Virus record (IMG/VR): IMGVR_UViG_3300045282_000183
Location: 1-64,000 of that record
Reading direction: 5' to 3' (one strand)
Source: a virus
DNA: 64,000 nt
The first letter of the stretch is position 1; the number at the start of each line of letters is the position of its first letter. The position numbers were made by a program, and so were the translations under genes. This document shows positions 55,799-64,000 of this stretch, in pieces. The notes under the pieces are model-generated. The model searched no databases, was not told the DNA's origin, and saw only the letters and a list, made by a program, of their open reading frames with translations.

Positions 55799-56208
55799 TG
55801 CCTCTCATCGACCTCAACGACGTCCTTGTCAGCATGGACATCGCGTGCCAGACCTTCGACGTGATCCGTCGCGAGGAGGTCGTTGGCAGCAACGGTCGGG
55901 CGACGATCACGGAGACCGTGATCAGCGACGTCGTCGGCGCGGTGCAGCCGCTGGGCGACAACAGTCTCCTGCGCGAGGAGGCCTTCGCCGCGCAGAAGAA
56001 CGGCGTCGAGGTCTGGACGCAGACTCGCCTGTACGCCGTCGGTCGCGTCGGCACCAAGAAGTATCAGCCAGACATCATTCGTCTCGCGAACGGCAACACC
56101 TACGAGGTCAAGATCCTCGACGGCTGGAACGAGTTCGGGCGAGGCTTCTCGCACGCGCACTGCGAGGCGTTCGACTACGTGCAGACGCAGCCGGAGGACC
56201 TGGATTGA
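55798..56208 (+). CDS. Head-tail joining protein
   Basis: A 136-residue product (FDVIRREEVVGSNGRATIT, GVEVWTQTRLYAVGRVG, NTYEVKILDGWNEFGRGF) resembling stopper/joining proteins in this position. SD is in the preceding gene end. Stop overlaps the next TTG. Confidence 0.65.
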   Translation: MPLIDLNDVLVSMDIACQTFDVIRREEVVGSNGRATITETVISDVVGAVQPLGDNSLLREEAFAAQKNGVEVWTQTRLYAVGRVGTKKYQPDIIRLANGNTYEVKILDGWNEFGRGFSHAHCEAFDYVQTQPEDLD

Positions 56209-56783
56209 GCGTCCAGCCGCTCCCGACCCCGGCTCCGCTTCAGGGCGACGCGCTGCTCGACTTCGTGCAGGGCTGGATCGCCGGGGTGCTCGGCTCCGCG
56301 GTCATCGACTCGTCGCTCGTGCGACCCTACGCGCAGGCGGTGCCGCCCGTCGTGCCGACCGAGGGCACGGCGTGGATCGCGTTCACCGTCGCCGTCGACG
56401 AGAGCGACACGTTCACGTACCAGAAGCAGATCGACGACGCGACCGTGGAGTTTCAGCGTCAGGAACGCATGCGCGTGCTGTGCAGTTTCTACGACACCGG
56501 CGTCGCCAGCGACGCCGGAATGCTCGCTGATCTTCTTCGTGACGGGATCACGATCCCGCAGAACCTCGAGCCGTTGTATCTGGCGAACTTCGGTCTGGTC
56601 GGCACGGAGCAGCAGACATCTATCTCGGTCATGGAACCGCAGACGCGCTGGACTTGGCGCGTCGACATGCCGATCATTCTGACGCGTCAGGTTACGCGCA
56701 ACTACGGCCAGACGAGCATCGCCAGCGCGAACGGAACACTCAAGACAGACGTCGGTCTTCCCGACGTGCCCATCAACGCCTAG
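56205..56783 (+). CDS. Neck/tail terminator protein (LIC_12616-like)
   Basis: TTG 56205 overlaps the preceding stop (TTGA), the second TTG start in the late operon. The 192-residue product contains AWIAFTVAVDESDTFTY, DDATVEFQRQERMRVLC and TRWTWRVDMPIILTRQV, consistent with phage neck terminator proteins that cap the tube and sheath. Sits directly before the sheath gene. Confidence 0.75.
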   Translation: MSVQPLPTPAPLQGDALLDFVQGWIAGVLGSAVIDSSLVRPYAQAVPPVVPTEGTAWIAFTVAVDESDTFTYQKQIDDATVEFQRQERMRVLCSFYDTGVASDAGMLADLLRDGITIPQNLEPLYLANFGLVGTEQQTSISVMEPQTRWTWRVDMPIILTRQVTRNYGQTSIASANGTLKTDVGLPDVPINA

Positions 56784-56794
56784 GAGACTGACAC

Positions 56795-58594
56795 ATGCCC
56801 CTTCCCATCTCGAGGCTGATCAACGTCAGCGTGGTTCTCTCTCCCGCGCTGGCGCAGCAGGCCAACTTCAACTCGCTCATGATCCTCGGGTCGAGTGCCG
56901 TTATCGACGTTCAGCAGCGACTGCGCACCTACGAGACGCTGGCCGCCGTGGCGGCTGACTTCGGCACGCTGGCCGAGGAGTATCTCTCCGCGGTGCGCTG
57001 GTTCGGGCAGGTGCCTCAGCCGACATCCCTCGTCGTCGGGCGCTGGGCCAAGACGGCGGCCCCCGGTCAGCTGATCGGCGGTTCGGTGTCGGCGGCCAAT
57101 CAGGTCATCGGCATCTGGAACGCGATCACGACCGGCGCGGGTCTGGTCTACGTGGACCTCGTGCCATACGCGCTCAGCGGTCTGAACTTCTCTGCGGCCG
57201 CGAACATGGCGGGTGTCGCCAACGTGATCCAGGTCGCGCTTGTCGCCGCTGGTGCCGCCGGAGCAACCGTTACGTGGGACTCGGTGTACCAGCACTTTGT
57301 CGTCACGAGCGGCACGACCGGCGCGAGCAGCTCTGTGAGCTTCATGGCGAACCCGACGGCTGTCGGTAATATCATGTTCGGTGCCAATCCGTCGAACAAC
57401 GACACCATCACGCTCGGTGGTACTGTCGTCACGTTCAAGGCGGCCGGGCCAGTCGGCAATCAGGTGCTGATCGGGGGTACGCTCGCGAACACGTTGGCGA
57501 ACCTGCTCGCGTTCCTCCAGGCTTCGGTGGATGCGAATATTTCGCTGGCCTCATACTCCGTGGTCGGCAGCAAACTCTACGTCGTCTATAAGACTACGGG
57601 CGCGGGCGGCAACGCCTTCACGCTCGCCGCGAGCGTGGCCGTGGTGAGCGCCGGGACCCTGAGCGGCGGCGCTGGCGTCGCGATCGCGACCACGGCGGCG
57701 CTCACGGCGCTGGCGGGCGCGTATCTCGCGGCGGGTGTCGCTGCGGAGACCGCGCTGGCTGCTGTCCAGATCATGGACGATCGGTTCGCCTCCTCGTGGT
57801 ATGGTCTCGTCGTGCCGGGCGGCTCGGTCTCCGATCAGGTGGCGATCTCCGGATACATCAACTCGGACACTGCGATGCACTTCTTCGGCGTCACGTCGAA
57901 CGACCCGAACGAGGTTGTCGCGGGCCAGACGTCCAGCCTCGGTTATCTGCTCGCGCAGCAGGCCGCGGACGACACCATGTGGCAGTACAGCAGCACTGAT
58001 CCGTACGCGGTGGTGAGCGCGCTCTCGCGCATCCTCACGACCAACTGGAACGGCAGCAACACGGCCATCACGCTCATGTACAAGAACGAGTCGGGCGTGA
58101 CGGCGGAGTCGCTCAATCTCACGCAGGTCGACGCGCTGGAGGCGAACCGAGGCAACGTGTTCGCATCGTACAACAACAGCACGAGCATTCTCGAGAAGGG
58201 CACGTGCTGCTCCGGTCAGTTCGTGGACACCATCATCGGCGTAGACTGGCTCGCCTCGTACGTGCAGACGAACCTGTACAACGTGATGTACGGGAGCACG
58301 ACCAAGATCCCGCAGACCGACGCAGGCAACAACATCCTCGCCACGAGCATCGAGGGCTCGTGTCAGCAGGCCGTCGACAACGGGTTGCTCGCGCCGGGCG
58401 TGTGGAACGCCGCAGGGTTCGGTCAGTTGCAGCAGGGCCAGACACTCTCGAAGGGCTTCTACGTCTACGCGCCGCCCATCGCGACCCAGAGTCCGGCCGA
58501 TCGGGCCGCGCGCAAGTCCGTTCCGTTCCAGGTCGCCGCCAAGCTGGCTGGCGCGATCCACACGGCGGATGTCACCATCAACGTGAACCAGTGA
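56795..58594 (+). CDS. Tail sheath protein (DUF3383 type)
   Basis: A 599-residue product. The N-terminus (MPLPISRLINVSVVLSP, FNSLMILGSSAVIDV) and C-terminus (DWLASYVQTNLYNVM, TDAGNNILATSIEG, KGFYVYAPPIA) match DUF3383 contractile sheath proteins. A Gly/Ala/Val-rich insertion (about residues 150-320), which looks like a surface beta domain, makes it longer than typical members (~360-500). The sheath defines the phage as a myovirus. Confidence 0.9.
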   Translation: MPLPISRLINVSVVLSPALAQQANFNSLMILGSSAVIDVQQRLRTYETLAAVAADFGTLAEEYLSAVRWFGQVPQPTSLVVGRWAKTAAPGQLIGGSVSAANQVIGIWNAITTGAGLVYVDLVPYALSGLNFSAAANMAGVANVIQVALVAAGAAGATVTWDSVYQHFVVTSGTTGASSSVSFMANPTAVGNIMFGANPSNNDTITLGGTVVTFKAAGPVGNQVLIGGTLANTLANLLAFLQASVDANISLASYSVVGSKLYVVYKTTGAGGNAFTLAASVAVVSAGTLSGGAGVAIATTAALTALAGAYLAAGVAAETALAAVQIMDDRFASSWYGLVVPGGSVSDQVAISGYINSDTAMHFFGVTSNDPNEVVAGQTSSLGYLLAQQAADDTMWQYSSTDPYAVVSALSRILTTNWNGSNTAITLMYKNESGVTAESLNLTQVDALEANRGNVFASYNNSTSILEKGTCCSGQFVDTIIGVDWLASYVQTNLYNVMYGSTTKIPQTDAGNNILATSIEGSCQQAVDNGLLAPGVWNAAGFGQLQQGQTLSKGFYVYAPPIATQSPADRAARKSVPFQVAAKLAGAIHTADVTINVNQ

Positions 58595-58606
58595 GGAGCC
58601 TAGATC

Positions 58607-59059
58607 ATGGGTGTCTATAGTTTTCCAAATGTCCAGGCCTCACTCGTGGGGCCTGGAGGCAACGTCAATCTTGGGTACGGCTCCGGCGCGTCAGAGGAGG
58701 GCATCGTGGTCGAGATGACTGAGGAGAAGGGCGACACGAAGGTGGGTGCCGACGGTCAGATCATGCAGTCGCTGCGCGCGAGTAATCTCGGCTCGATCAC
58801 GGTGCGTCTTCTCAAGACGTCGCCGACCAACTCGCTGCTGAGCAATATGTACAATGCGCAGAAGACAATTTCCTCGCTCTGGGGGAACAATGTTCTTCGC
58901 GTGTCGGACGTGGTGCGCGGCGACGTGATCCTCGGCACGAACATGGCGTTCACTAAGCAGCCGACCGTCACGTACGGCAAAGACGGTGACATGATGGAGT
59001 GGCGTTTCACGGGGAACATCGAGCAGCAGCTCGGCAGCGGCTCGCCGGTCGCGGCCTGA
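58607..59059 (+). CDS. Tail tube protein (DUF3277 type)
   Basis: A 150-residue product following the sheath: GVYSFPNVQASLVGPGGNV, SEEGIVVEMTEEKGDTK, GADGQIMQSLRASNLGSITV, LLKTSPTN, MAFTKQPTVTY. This is the pattern of myovirus tube proteins of the DUF3277 type. Order sheath-tube-chaperone is canonical. Confidence 0.9.
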   Translation: MGVYSFPNVQASLVGPGGNVNLGYGSGASEEGIVVEMTEEKGDTKVGADGQIMQSLRASNLGSITVRLLKTSPTNSLLSNMYNAQKTISSLWGNNVLRVSDVVRGDVILGTNMAFTKQPTVTYGKDGDMMEWRFTGNIEQQLGSGSPVAA

Positions 59060-59070
59060 GGGGATAGACT

Positions 59071-59511
59071 ATGACACGGATCGGACAACATGACTACATC
59101 GTCGAGACCCTGCCGGTCACGACGCAGTTCTCGTTGTCGGCGCTCTTGTCGCCGGTGGTGTCAATCATGACGCTTCAGGAGGATCGCTCGGAGCTCGCCA
59201 AGAAGTTCCCGCAGTCCTTCACGGCGCTGTGCGGCGGCATGTCTCCGGACGATCATAAGTGGATCCTCGAGACTTGCCTCAGCGTGGTGCGCCGCGTGGA
59301 CGCGGGCAGTCCACCGATGCCCGTGTGGGTCGGCGGCATGCCAGCATTCCAGGACATCGGCCTGACGGAGATGCTTCAGCTCGTGTGGCTCGTGGTCGAG
59401 CATCACAGGATGCTGGATTTTTTCGCCGCAAGCCGCTCGGCCTTGACGGATCAGCCGGACGGCCAGAAGGGATCCGCTGGGCAAGGCTTCCGGACGGCAG
59501 AGGCTGGCTGA
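59071..59511 (+). CDS. Tail assembly chaperone, short form
   Basis: A 146-residue product between tube and tape measure. Helical, with residues ~5-115 (VTTQFSLSALLSPVV, LTEMLQLVWLVVEHHRMLD). A slippery T TTT TTC at 59418-59424 in its 3' part should allow a -1 shift that appends 79 residues from the next frame, giving a ~197-residue long form ending at 59663, like lambda G/GT. The zero-frame tail after the slip (AASRSALTDQPDGQKG) is of low complexity. Confidence 0.8.
   Translation: MTRIGQHDYIVETLPVTTQFSLSALLSPVVSIMTLQEDRSELAKKFPQSFTALCGGMSPDDHKWILETCLSVVRRVDAGSPPMPVWVGGMPAFQDIGLTEMLQLVWLVVEHHRMLDFFAASRSALTDQPDGQKGSAGQGFRTAEAG
59418..59424 (+). promoter_or_regulatory. -1 frameshift slippery heptamer
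   Basis: T TTT TTC in register with codons gat-ttt-ttc. After a -1 slip the frame (RRKPLGLDGSAGRPEG, WARLPDGRGWLMRPVLAG) stays open to 59663 without a stop. Matches the classical X XXY YYZ pattern used for tail chaperones. Confidence 0.75.
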
Positions 59512-59663
59512 TGCGGCCCGTGCTCGCTGGCGTGGTGTCTGAGTTCGCGGTGATGGTCGGCAGGCCGCTCGACCTCGTGGACTTTGCGGACATGAACGAC
59601 GCACTGGACGTGCAGGCACATAACGATAATCTCCTGCGCGAGCATCTGGAGCGTAGTCGATGA
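59511..59663 (+). CDS. Tail assembly chaperone, frameshift-encoded C-terminal part
   Basis: Listed from ATG 59511, which overlaps the preceding stop (TGATG), so independent translation of 50 residues (MRPVLAGVVSEFAVMVG, DFADMNDALDVQAHNDN) is possible. The coding signal continues upstream of the ATG in the same frame (see slippery site), so the main product is probably the fusion. Its end overlaps the tape measure start. Confidence 0.7.
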   Translation: MRPVLAGVVSEFAVMVGRPLDLVDFADMNDALDVQAHNDNLLREHLERSR

Positions 59664-61264
59664 TCCTTCGGGACTATCTGGTTGCGCTCGGGTTCAAGAT
59701 TGACGAGAACGGGTGGCGCGACTTCAATGAGAAACTGCAGATCTCGTCTCGCAACGCCGCGCGCTTCGGCTCGACGGTCGCTGCTGCGGCCACCGAGATC
59801 GGCGTCGCTACGGAGCGCGTGGCGCGGCAGTACGAGGAACTCTATTACGTTCAGCAACGCGTCGGCAGCAACGTGTCGGGTATCAAGGCCATCGAGTTCG
59901 GCATGAAGCAGATCGGCTCCAGTGCCGAGGCCGGACGCGGCGCGATCGAGGGCATGGCTGCTGCGGCGCGCATGAACCCCGGGCTGCGCGCGATGTTCAA
60001 GGGGATGGGCATCGACATGTCCAATCCCGTGAAGGGCATCGGGCAGCTCGCCGACGTGATGAAGGCGCGTTTCGGCGAGGCGGGCTACTTCGTCGGCGCG
60101 CGCTTCGCGGGTATGGCTGGCATCGACGAGACCACGTTCCGCCAGATCTGGATGAACCGCGAGAAGTTGAAACGGCAGGAGACTGAGCACGCGCGCCGCC
60201 AGAAGGAGGCGGGCATCGACGCCGACAAGTTCGCCAAGGACTCGGTCAAGTTCGGAGACAGTCTCCGCGAACTCTACGATCGCTGGGACCTGCTGATCGA
60301 GCGCGTGGCGCAGGACTGGTTGCCGGTGGCTCAGAAGACCGTGGACTTTGGCAACGCCATCACCAAGTGGCTCACAGACGCTAATACGGCCTCGCAGGGC
60401 TGGCTTGGGACGCTGGCCAGCATAGCGGCGGCACTGGGCACCTTGCGGGTTGCTGGAGCCGCGCTGGGAGCCGCTGGAAGGCTCGTGGGACTGGGTGGCG
60501 GCGCTGCCGGTGGTGCCGGGGCCGCAGCGGGCGCGAGCGGGCTGGGCCTGCGCGCCGGGCTCATGCGGGGTGGCGTGGTTGGTGGTGCCATAGGTGCGTT
60601 GGGCGTCATGAAATACGACAAGAATAACAGCGTTCGCGACCAGCTTCGCGGCGCGTTCGGCATCAAGAGCGACAAAGAGGCGCTGGCGACGTCCATCGTG
60701 ACCGCCGCGCAGCATCTCGGCATCGATCCCGTAGATCTGGCGACCGCCATCTCGTACGAAACGGCCGGGACGTTTGACTCGTGGAAGAAGGGACCAACGA
60801 CGCAGCACGGCGAGCATCGTGGTCTTATTCAGTGGGGTGAACCGCAGCGCGCGAAGTACGGCGTGACTAAGGACTCGTCGATACAGCAGCAGATGACGGC
60901 GGTCGAGAAGTATCTCGCCGACGCGGGCGTGAAGCCCGGGATGAAGTTGCTTGACATCTACTCCGCGATCAACGCAGGACGCGTCGGGCGCAACAACGCG
61001 AGCGACGCGAACAATGGCGGAGCACCCGGCACGGTGGCCGACAAGGTCGGTGGCATGGGCGCGCATCGCGACAAGGCGCGGGCGCTGCTCAGCGAGACGC
61101 CTCTTCTCTCCTCTGGCGCTGGCTCCAGCGTCACGATATCGCAGAAGAACGACATCAAGGTTAGCGGCGTGTCTGATCCGTCCAAGGCGGCGAGCTCGGT
61201 CGGTGGTGAACTTGCTCGTGTGACCGGTGATCTCGTGCGCAACACGGCGAGTGCGGTCCAGTGA
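59660..61264 (+). CDS. Tape measure protein with lysozyme-like domain
   Basis: A 534-residue product: helical N-terminal half (residues 1-250), a hydrophobic Gly/Ala-rich segment (~255-315, GRLVGLGGGAAGGAGAAA), and a C-terminal transglycosylase/lysozyme-like domain (~345-440: SIVTAAQHLGIDPVDLATAI, SYETAGTF, HRGLIQWGEPQR). It measures tail length and helps the DNA cross the membrane and wall. It is short, in line with a short contractile tail. GTGA overlap to the next gene. Confidence 0.85.
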   Translation: MILRDYLVALGFKIDENGWRDFNEKLQISSRNAARFGSTVAAAATEIGVATERVARQYEELYYVQQRVGSNVSGIKAIEFGMKQIGSSAEAGRGAIEGMAAAARMNPGLRAMFKGMGIDMSNPVKGIGQLADVMKARFGEAGYFVGARFAGMAGIDETTFRQIWMNREKLKRQETEHARRQKEAGIDADKFAKDSVKFGDSLRELYDRWDLLIERVAQDWLPVAQKTVDFGNAITKWLTDANTASQGWLGTLASIAAALGTLRVAGAALGAAGRLVGLGGGAAGGAGAAAGASGLGLRAGLMRGGVVGGAIGALGVMKYDKNNSVRDQLRGAFGIKSDKEALATSIVTAAQHLGIDPVDLATAISYETAGTFDSWKKGPTTQHGEHRGLIQWGEPQRAKYGVTKDSSIQQQMTAVEKYLADAGVKPGMKLLDIYSAINAGRVGRNNASDANNGGAPGTVADKVGGMGAHRDKARALLSETPLLSSGAGSSVTISQKNDIKVSGVSDPSKAASSVGGELARVTGDLVRNTASAVQ

Positions 61265-61830
61265 GTTTTCTTCCCGCAGGCATCAGCGTCATCGCGGCCT
61301 CCGCACTGAACCTGCTGTCCCCCATTCTGTTCTCAACGCGCAGCATCGGTGGCTTCGTGGCCGACTGCACTCTCGAGGAGGATCACGAGGACACGATCGA
61401 AATTAGTGACCATCCAGTGGAGCGCGGTGCGGAGATCACGGATCACGCGTACAAGCGCCCGCCGTCGGTCGTGATCACGGTCGGCTACTCGAACTCAAGC
61501 CTGCTCGCGCTGGGCAATCCGTTCTACGTCAATCTCGTGTATCAGGCTTTCCTGGATCTGCAGGAGAGCCTGGAACCGATCATCATTTTCACGGGTAAGC
61601 GCGTCTACGAGGACATGCTGATCAAGCGTATCTCAACGAAGACCGACGAGAAGACTGCCAACTCGATGATCCTGACCGTGGAGTGCCGCAATGTGCAGCT
61701 CGTCAGCACTGAGACCGTCGCCAAGGGTGTCGGGCCGACGTCCAGCATGAAGGACCCGGTGAATAACGCCGGGGTCAGCAATGTCGGCACGACCAGCGCG
61801 ACCTCGTACACGGGGCCGAACGTACAGTGA
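61261..61830 (+). CDS. Dit-like baseplate protein
   Basis: GTG 61261 overlaps the previous stop. The 189-residue product (GGFVADCTLEEDHEDTIEIS, RPPSVVITVGYSN, NSMILTVECRNVQLVST) matches Dit-like proteins of short contractile tails (Pam3-type): a hub ring that links tube and baseplate. Ser/Thr-rich tail. Confidence 0.78.
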   Translation: MSFLPAGISVIAASALNLLSPILFSTRSIGGFVADCTLEEDHEDTIEISDHPVERGAEITDHAYKRPPSVVITVGYSNSSLLALGNPFYVNLVYQAFLDLQESLEPIIIFTGKRVYEDMLIKRISTKTDEKTANSMILTVECRNVQLVSTETVAKGVGPTSSMKDPVNNAGVSNVGTTSATSYTGPNVQ

Positions 61831-62138
61831 GCACCGCCTTCGAAATCCCTCTGATCAGCGTGCCGCAGAAGTTCGGCATCTCTCTGGCGGGCATATTCTA
61901 CAACATGACCGTGCGCTGGAACGCGCCCGGCGCGTGCTGGATGCTCGACATCGCTGACGTGGACGAAGTGCCGGTGCTCGCGGGCGTGCCACTCGTGACC
62001 GGCGTCGATCTACTCGATCAGTACGGTTATCTTCACTTCGGCGGTCAACTGCGCGTCGCCACGGACTTCGACCTGGAGGCACCCCCGACCTCGTCGAACC
62101 TTGGCACGCAGAGCCATCTCTACTTCGTGACGCCGTGA
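61827..62138 (+). CDS. Baseplate plug protein (Pam3 gp18-like)
   Basis: GTG 61827 overlaps the previous stop. The 103-residue product (FEIPLISVPQKFGISLAGI, YNMTVRWNAPGACWMLDI, VPLVTGVDLLDQYGYL) matches the small plug protein that seals the Pam3-type baseplate. Gene order Dit-plug-hub agrees. Confidence 0.8.
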   Translation: MSTAFEIPLISVPQKFGISLAGIFYNMTVRWNAPGACWMLDIADVDEVPVLAGVPLVTGVDLLDQYGYLHFGGQLRVATDFDLEAPPTSSNLGTQSHLYFVTP

Positions 62139-63055
62139 CCCTACAGTATCTCAGGCAGGTTCGTCTGATCACGTCGAAGGGTGGTAAGGGACTGGATCTG
62201 TCGCAGATGCACATTCAGTTCCGGGTATTTGCGCCGGACGTGGACGCGACACCACCGACGGCCTATGTTCGCATCTGGAACCTAAAGACGCAGACCGCCG
62301 AGCAGGTTCGCAATGAGTTCGACACGGTCACGCTTCAGGCTGGCTACGACGAGGTCGGTACGATCTTCGAGGGAACGATCGTGCAGACAAAGCGCGGGGC
62401 CGCGAACGCAACGGATCGTTACCTCGATATCATGGCGTCGGACCTAGACCTGTTCCGCAACTTCACAATCGTGAACCAGACACTAGCGGCCGGTGCCAAC
62501 CAGAAAGATGTCTACGACGCGATCGTCAAGGCGGGGGGTGACAACGTGAAGACTGGGAGCGTTCCCAGTGACCTCGGCACGGGTGGCACGTTGCCGCGCG
62601 GGAAGGTGCTGTTCGGGATGGGACGCGAGGTCATGACGGGTGTCGCCAAGAACACGGACACGACGTGGTTCTCGCAGAACGGCAAGATCAATCTCGTGAA
62701 GACGCGCGGCTACCTGCCCGGCGAGATTGTCGTTTTGAACCAGAACACTGGCATGATCGGCGTGCCGGAGACAACCAACGACGGCGTAGAGGTCAAGTGT
62801 CTCATCAATCCCAAGATACAGGTCGGTTGTCGCGTGAAGATTGACAACGCGCAGATCGCGAACGCCAAGGTGAACCGCGACGTGGCTGACCCGCGCGTGT
62901 CGTCGATGTTTCCCGCGAGCCTAAGCGGCGACGGCACGTATCGCGTGCTCGTGGTCGAGCATGTCGGCGACAATCGTGGCACGACGTACGAGAGCACGCT
63001 CACGTGTCTGGCCGTAGACGCGTCGGCGTCGCTCGGCAGTTCGGTAGCAACGTGA
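62135..63055 (+). CDS. Baseplate hub protein
   Basis: GTG 62135 overlaps the previous stop. The 306-residue product (MHIQFRVFAPDVDATPPTA, YVRIWNLKTQTAEQV, NRDVADPRVSSMFPASLSG) has the beta-rich organisation of gp27-like hub proteins in Pam3-like baseplates. It binds the plug and the spike. Confidence 0.78.
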   Translation: MTLQYLRQVRLITSKGGKGLDLSQMHIQFRVFAPDVDATPPTAYVRIWNLKTQTAEQVRNEFDTVTLQAGYDEVGTIFEGTIVQTKRGAANATDRYLDIMASDLDLFRNFTIVNQTLAAGANQKDVYDAIVKAGGDNVKTGSVPSDLGTGGTLPRGKVLFGMGREVMTGVAKNTDTTWFSQNGKINLVKTRGYLPGEIVVLNQNTGMIGVPETTNDGVEVKCLINPKIQVGCRVKIDNAQIANAKVNRDVADPRVSSMFPASLSGDGTYRVLVVEHVGDNRGTTYESTLTCLAVDASASLGSSVAT

Positions 63056-63741
63056 GACCAGCAGAGCGCGTTGACAGTCTTCTCGTGGCGGTGCGCGCGG
63101 CGCTCGACGGCTTCCAGCCGAGCGTGTGGACCGCATTGCCCGGCATCGTGAAGTCATTCGACGCGAGCAAGGGCACGTGCGAGGTGCAGCCCGCCATCAA
63201 GGCTCAGGTGACCGCGAAGGACGGGACAAAGTCTTGGGTCGCGATGCCATTGTGCGTGGACGTTCCGGTGCAGTTCATGGGTGGAGGTGCATTCGTGTTT
63301 ACGTTTCCAGTGAACACTGGTGACGAGGGTCTCATTATCTTCGCCTCTCGCTGCATCGATGCTTGGTGGCAGTCGGGCGGCGTGCAACAGCAAGCCGAGT
63401 TGCGAATGCACGACCTGAGCGACGGCATGCTCATCCCGGGCTTTAGGTCACAGCCACGCAAGCTCGCGAACATCAACCCGAATTTCCCGGAGTGGCGATC
63501 AGAGGATGGTCTCGTGGCGATGACGCAGACCGCAACAGGCTGGAAGGTGACCGGTACGCTCGAGGTCAGCGGCAACTTGCTGCTGAACGGGAACATCAAG
63601 GCTCCGGCCGGTGCGACGTATGCCGGAAACATACAGACGACCGGCAACGTGATCGCCGGGTTCGGCGGCGCAGACCAAATTGGTCTCCAGACGCATCGCC
63701 ACAACTCCGGCGCGAACACGCCGCCGACACCGGGCACCTGA
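63052..63741 (+). CDS. Baseplate spike protein (gp5/gpV-like)
   Basis: GTG 63052 overlaps the previous stop. The 229-residue product has an OB-fold N-terminus (PGIVKSFDASKGTCEVQP, PLCVDVPVQFMGGGAFVFTF, GDEGLIIFASRCIDAWW), a beta-helix-like repetitive segment (VSGNLLLNGNIKAPAGATYAG style) and the end TPPTPGT with THRH, typical of membrane-piercing spikes (Gp138/gpV group), where paired His bind iron. DPF motif not seen. Confidence 0.82.
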   Translation: MRPAERVDSLLVAVRAALDGFQPSVWTALPGIVKSFDASKGTCEVQPAIKAQVTAKDGTKSWVAMPLCVDVPVQFMGGGAFVFTFPVNTGDEGLIIFASRCIDAWWQSGGVQQQAELRMHDLSDGMLIPGFRSQPRKLANINPNFPEWRSEDGLVAMTQTATGWKVTGTLEVSGNLLLNGNIKAPAGATYAGNIQTTGNVIAGFGGADQIGLQTHRHNSGANTPPTPGT

Positions 63742-63742
63742 C

Positions 63743-64000
63743 GTGAGATATCGCAAGCTAGACGAGAACGGTGACTACGTGTTTGGGCACGGGAACGCTG
63801 ACTTCCTGATCGACAGCCCTGACACGGTGCGTCAGCTCATCGAGACGCGGCTGGCGCTGCACGTCGGCGAGTGGTTCCTCGACGAGACGTCCGGGACGGC
63901 GTGGGACCAGATCATCGGGAAGGGAACGAACAAGACATATGATCTTGTCATCCAGACGAGGATCCTGCAGACACAGGGCGTCGACAAGCGGATCGGCATT
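63743..64000 (+). CDS. Baseplate wedge protein (gp25/gpW-like), 3' partial
   Basis: GTG 63743 follows the spike stop by one base; the frame is open to the window end. The visible 86 residues (RQLIETRLALHVGEWFLDE, GTAWDQIIGKG, DLVIQTRILQTQGVDKRI) match the gp25-like wedge family. Extension beyond the window is expected, followed by baseplate J-like and fibre genes. Confidence 0.82.
   Translation, partial: MRYRKLDENGDYVFGHGNADFLIDSPDTVRQLIETRLALHVGEWFLDETSGTAWDQIIGKGTNKTYDLVIQTRILQTQGVDKRIGI

Noticed and set aside
1-64000. Temperate lifestyle
   Set aside because: No integrase, excisionase, attachment site or CI-like repressor was recognised; absence in the unseen part cannot be excluded.

Overview
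The window is almost the whole genome of a virulent, contractile-tailed phage (myovirus) of a Gram-negative, probably proteobacterial, host. Supporting features are a DUF3383-type tail sheath with a DUF3277-type tube, Pam3-like baseplate genes, a DUF2184 capsid, Shine-Dalgarno-led tightly overlapping genes, roughly 60 percent G+C by eye, and several Sec signal peptides including a lipobox. No integrase, repressor, tRNA or CRISPR was seen. The window opens inside a tail-fibre gene and closes inside a baseplate wedge gene, so the missing part is probably only the remaining baseplate and fibre genes.

Layout. 1-6.1 kb (+): C1q-like fibre tip, secreted protein, endolysin, holin-like and other envelope proteins, and a papain-like peptidase whose frame is broken. 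6.2-8.3 kb (-): SNF2-type helicase and two small genes. 8.3-8.7 kb: divergent control region with copy 1 of a ~100-bp hairpin repeat. 8.7-27.1 kb (+): replication and nucleotide metabolism (ssDNA-binding-like protein, AEP primase, Nudix, HAD, UvrD-like helicase, DnaQ-like exonuclease), then a DNA-base-modification island (5hmU-kinase helical-domain/pyrophosphorylase-like protein, GT-B glycosyltransferase-like protein, P-loop kinase, UDG-fold protein, thymidylate synthase/dUMP hydroxymethylase, HD phosphohydrolase) carrying two homing endonucleases, then family A DNA polymerase. 27.05-27.63 kb: repeat- and hairpin-rich non-coding region. 27.6-37.4 kb (+): mostly small unknown genes, with a DUF2786 protein, a SAM methyltransferase and a fused pyrimidine-dimer glycosylase. 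A strong two-way terminator at 37.42-37.46 kb meets a leftward run of small genes (37.5-41.3 kb, -). 41.3-41.7 kb: second divergent control region with repeat copy 2. 41.7-64 kb (+): NusG-like antiterminator, terminase, portal, capsid, neck, sheath, tube, tail chaperones, tape measure, baseplate.

How it fits together. The TS-like enzyme probably makes hydroxymethyl-dUMP, the HD, Nudix and HAD enzymes may shape the nucleotide pool, and the kinase, pyrophosphorylase-like and glycosyltransferase-like proteins probably decorate the base in DNA; this chemistry is inferred from families. The two divergent regions share a hairpin repeat, and a 19-nt palindrome-containing motif recurs upstream of two operons. 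The late operon begins with a NusG-like protein, which suggests antitermination of late transcription. Four reading-frame events stand out: a probable programmed -1 frameshift in the tail chaperone, a broken peptidase, a zinc-ribbon gene disrupted by an 8-bp duplication, and a glycosylase gene fused in frame to a basic DNA-binding-like protein.
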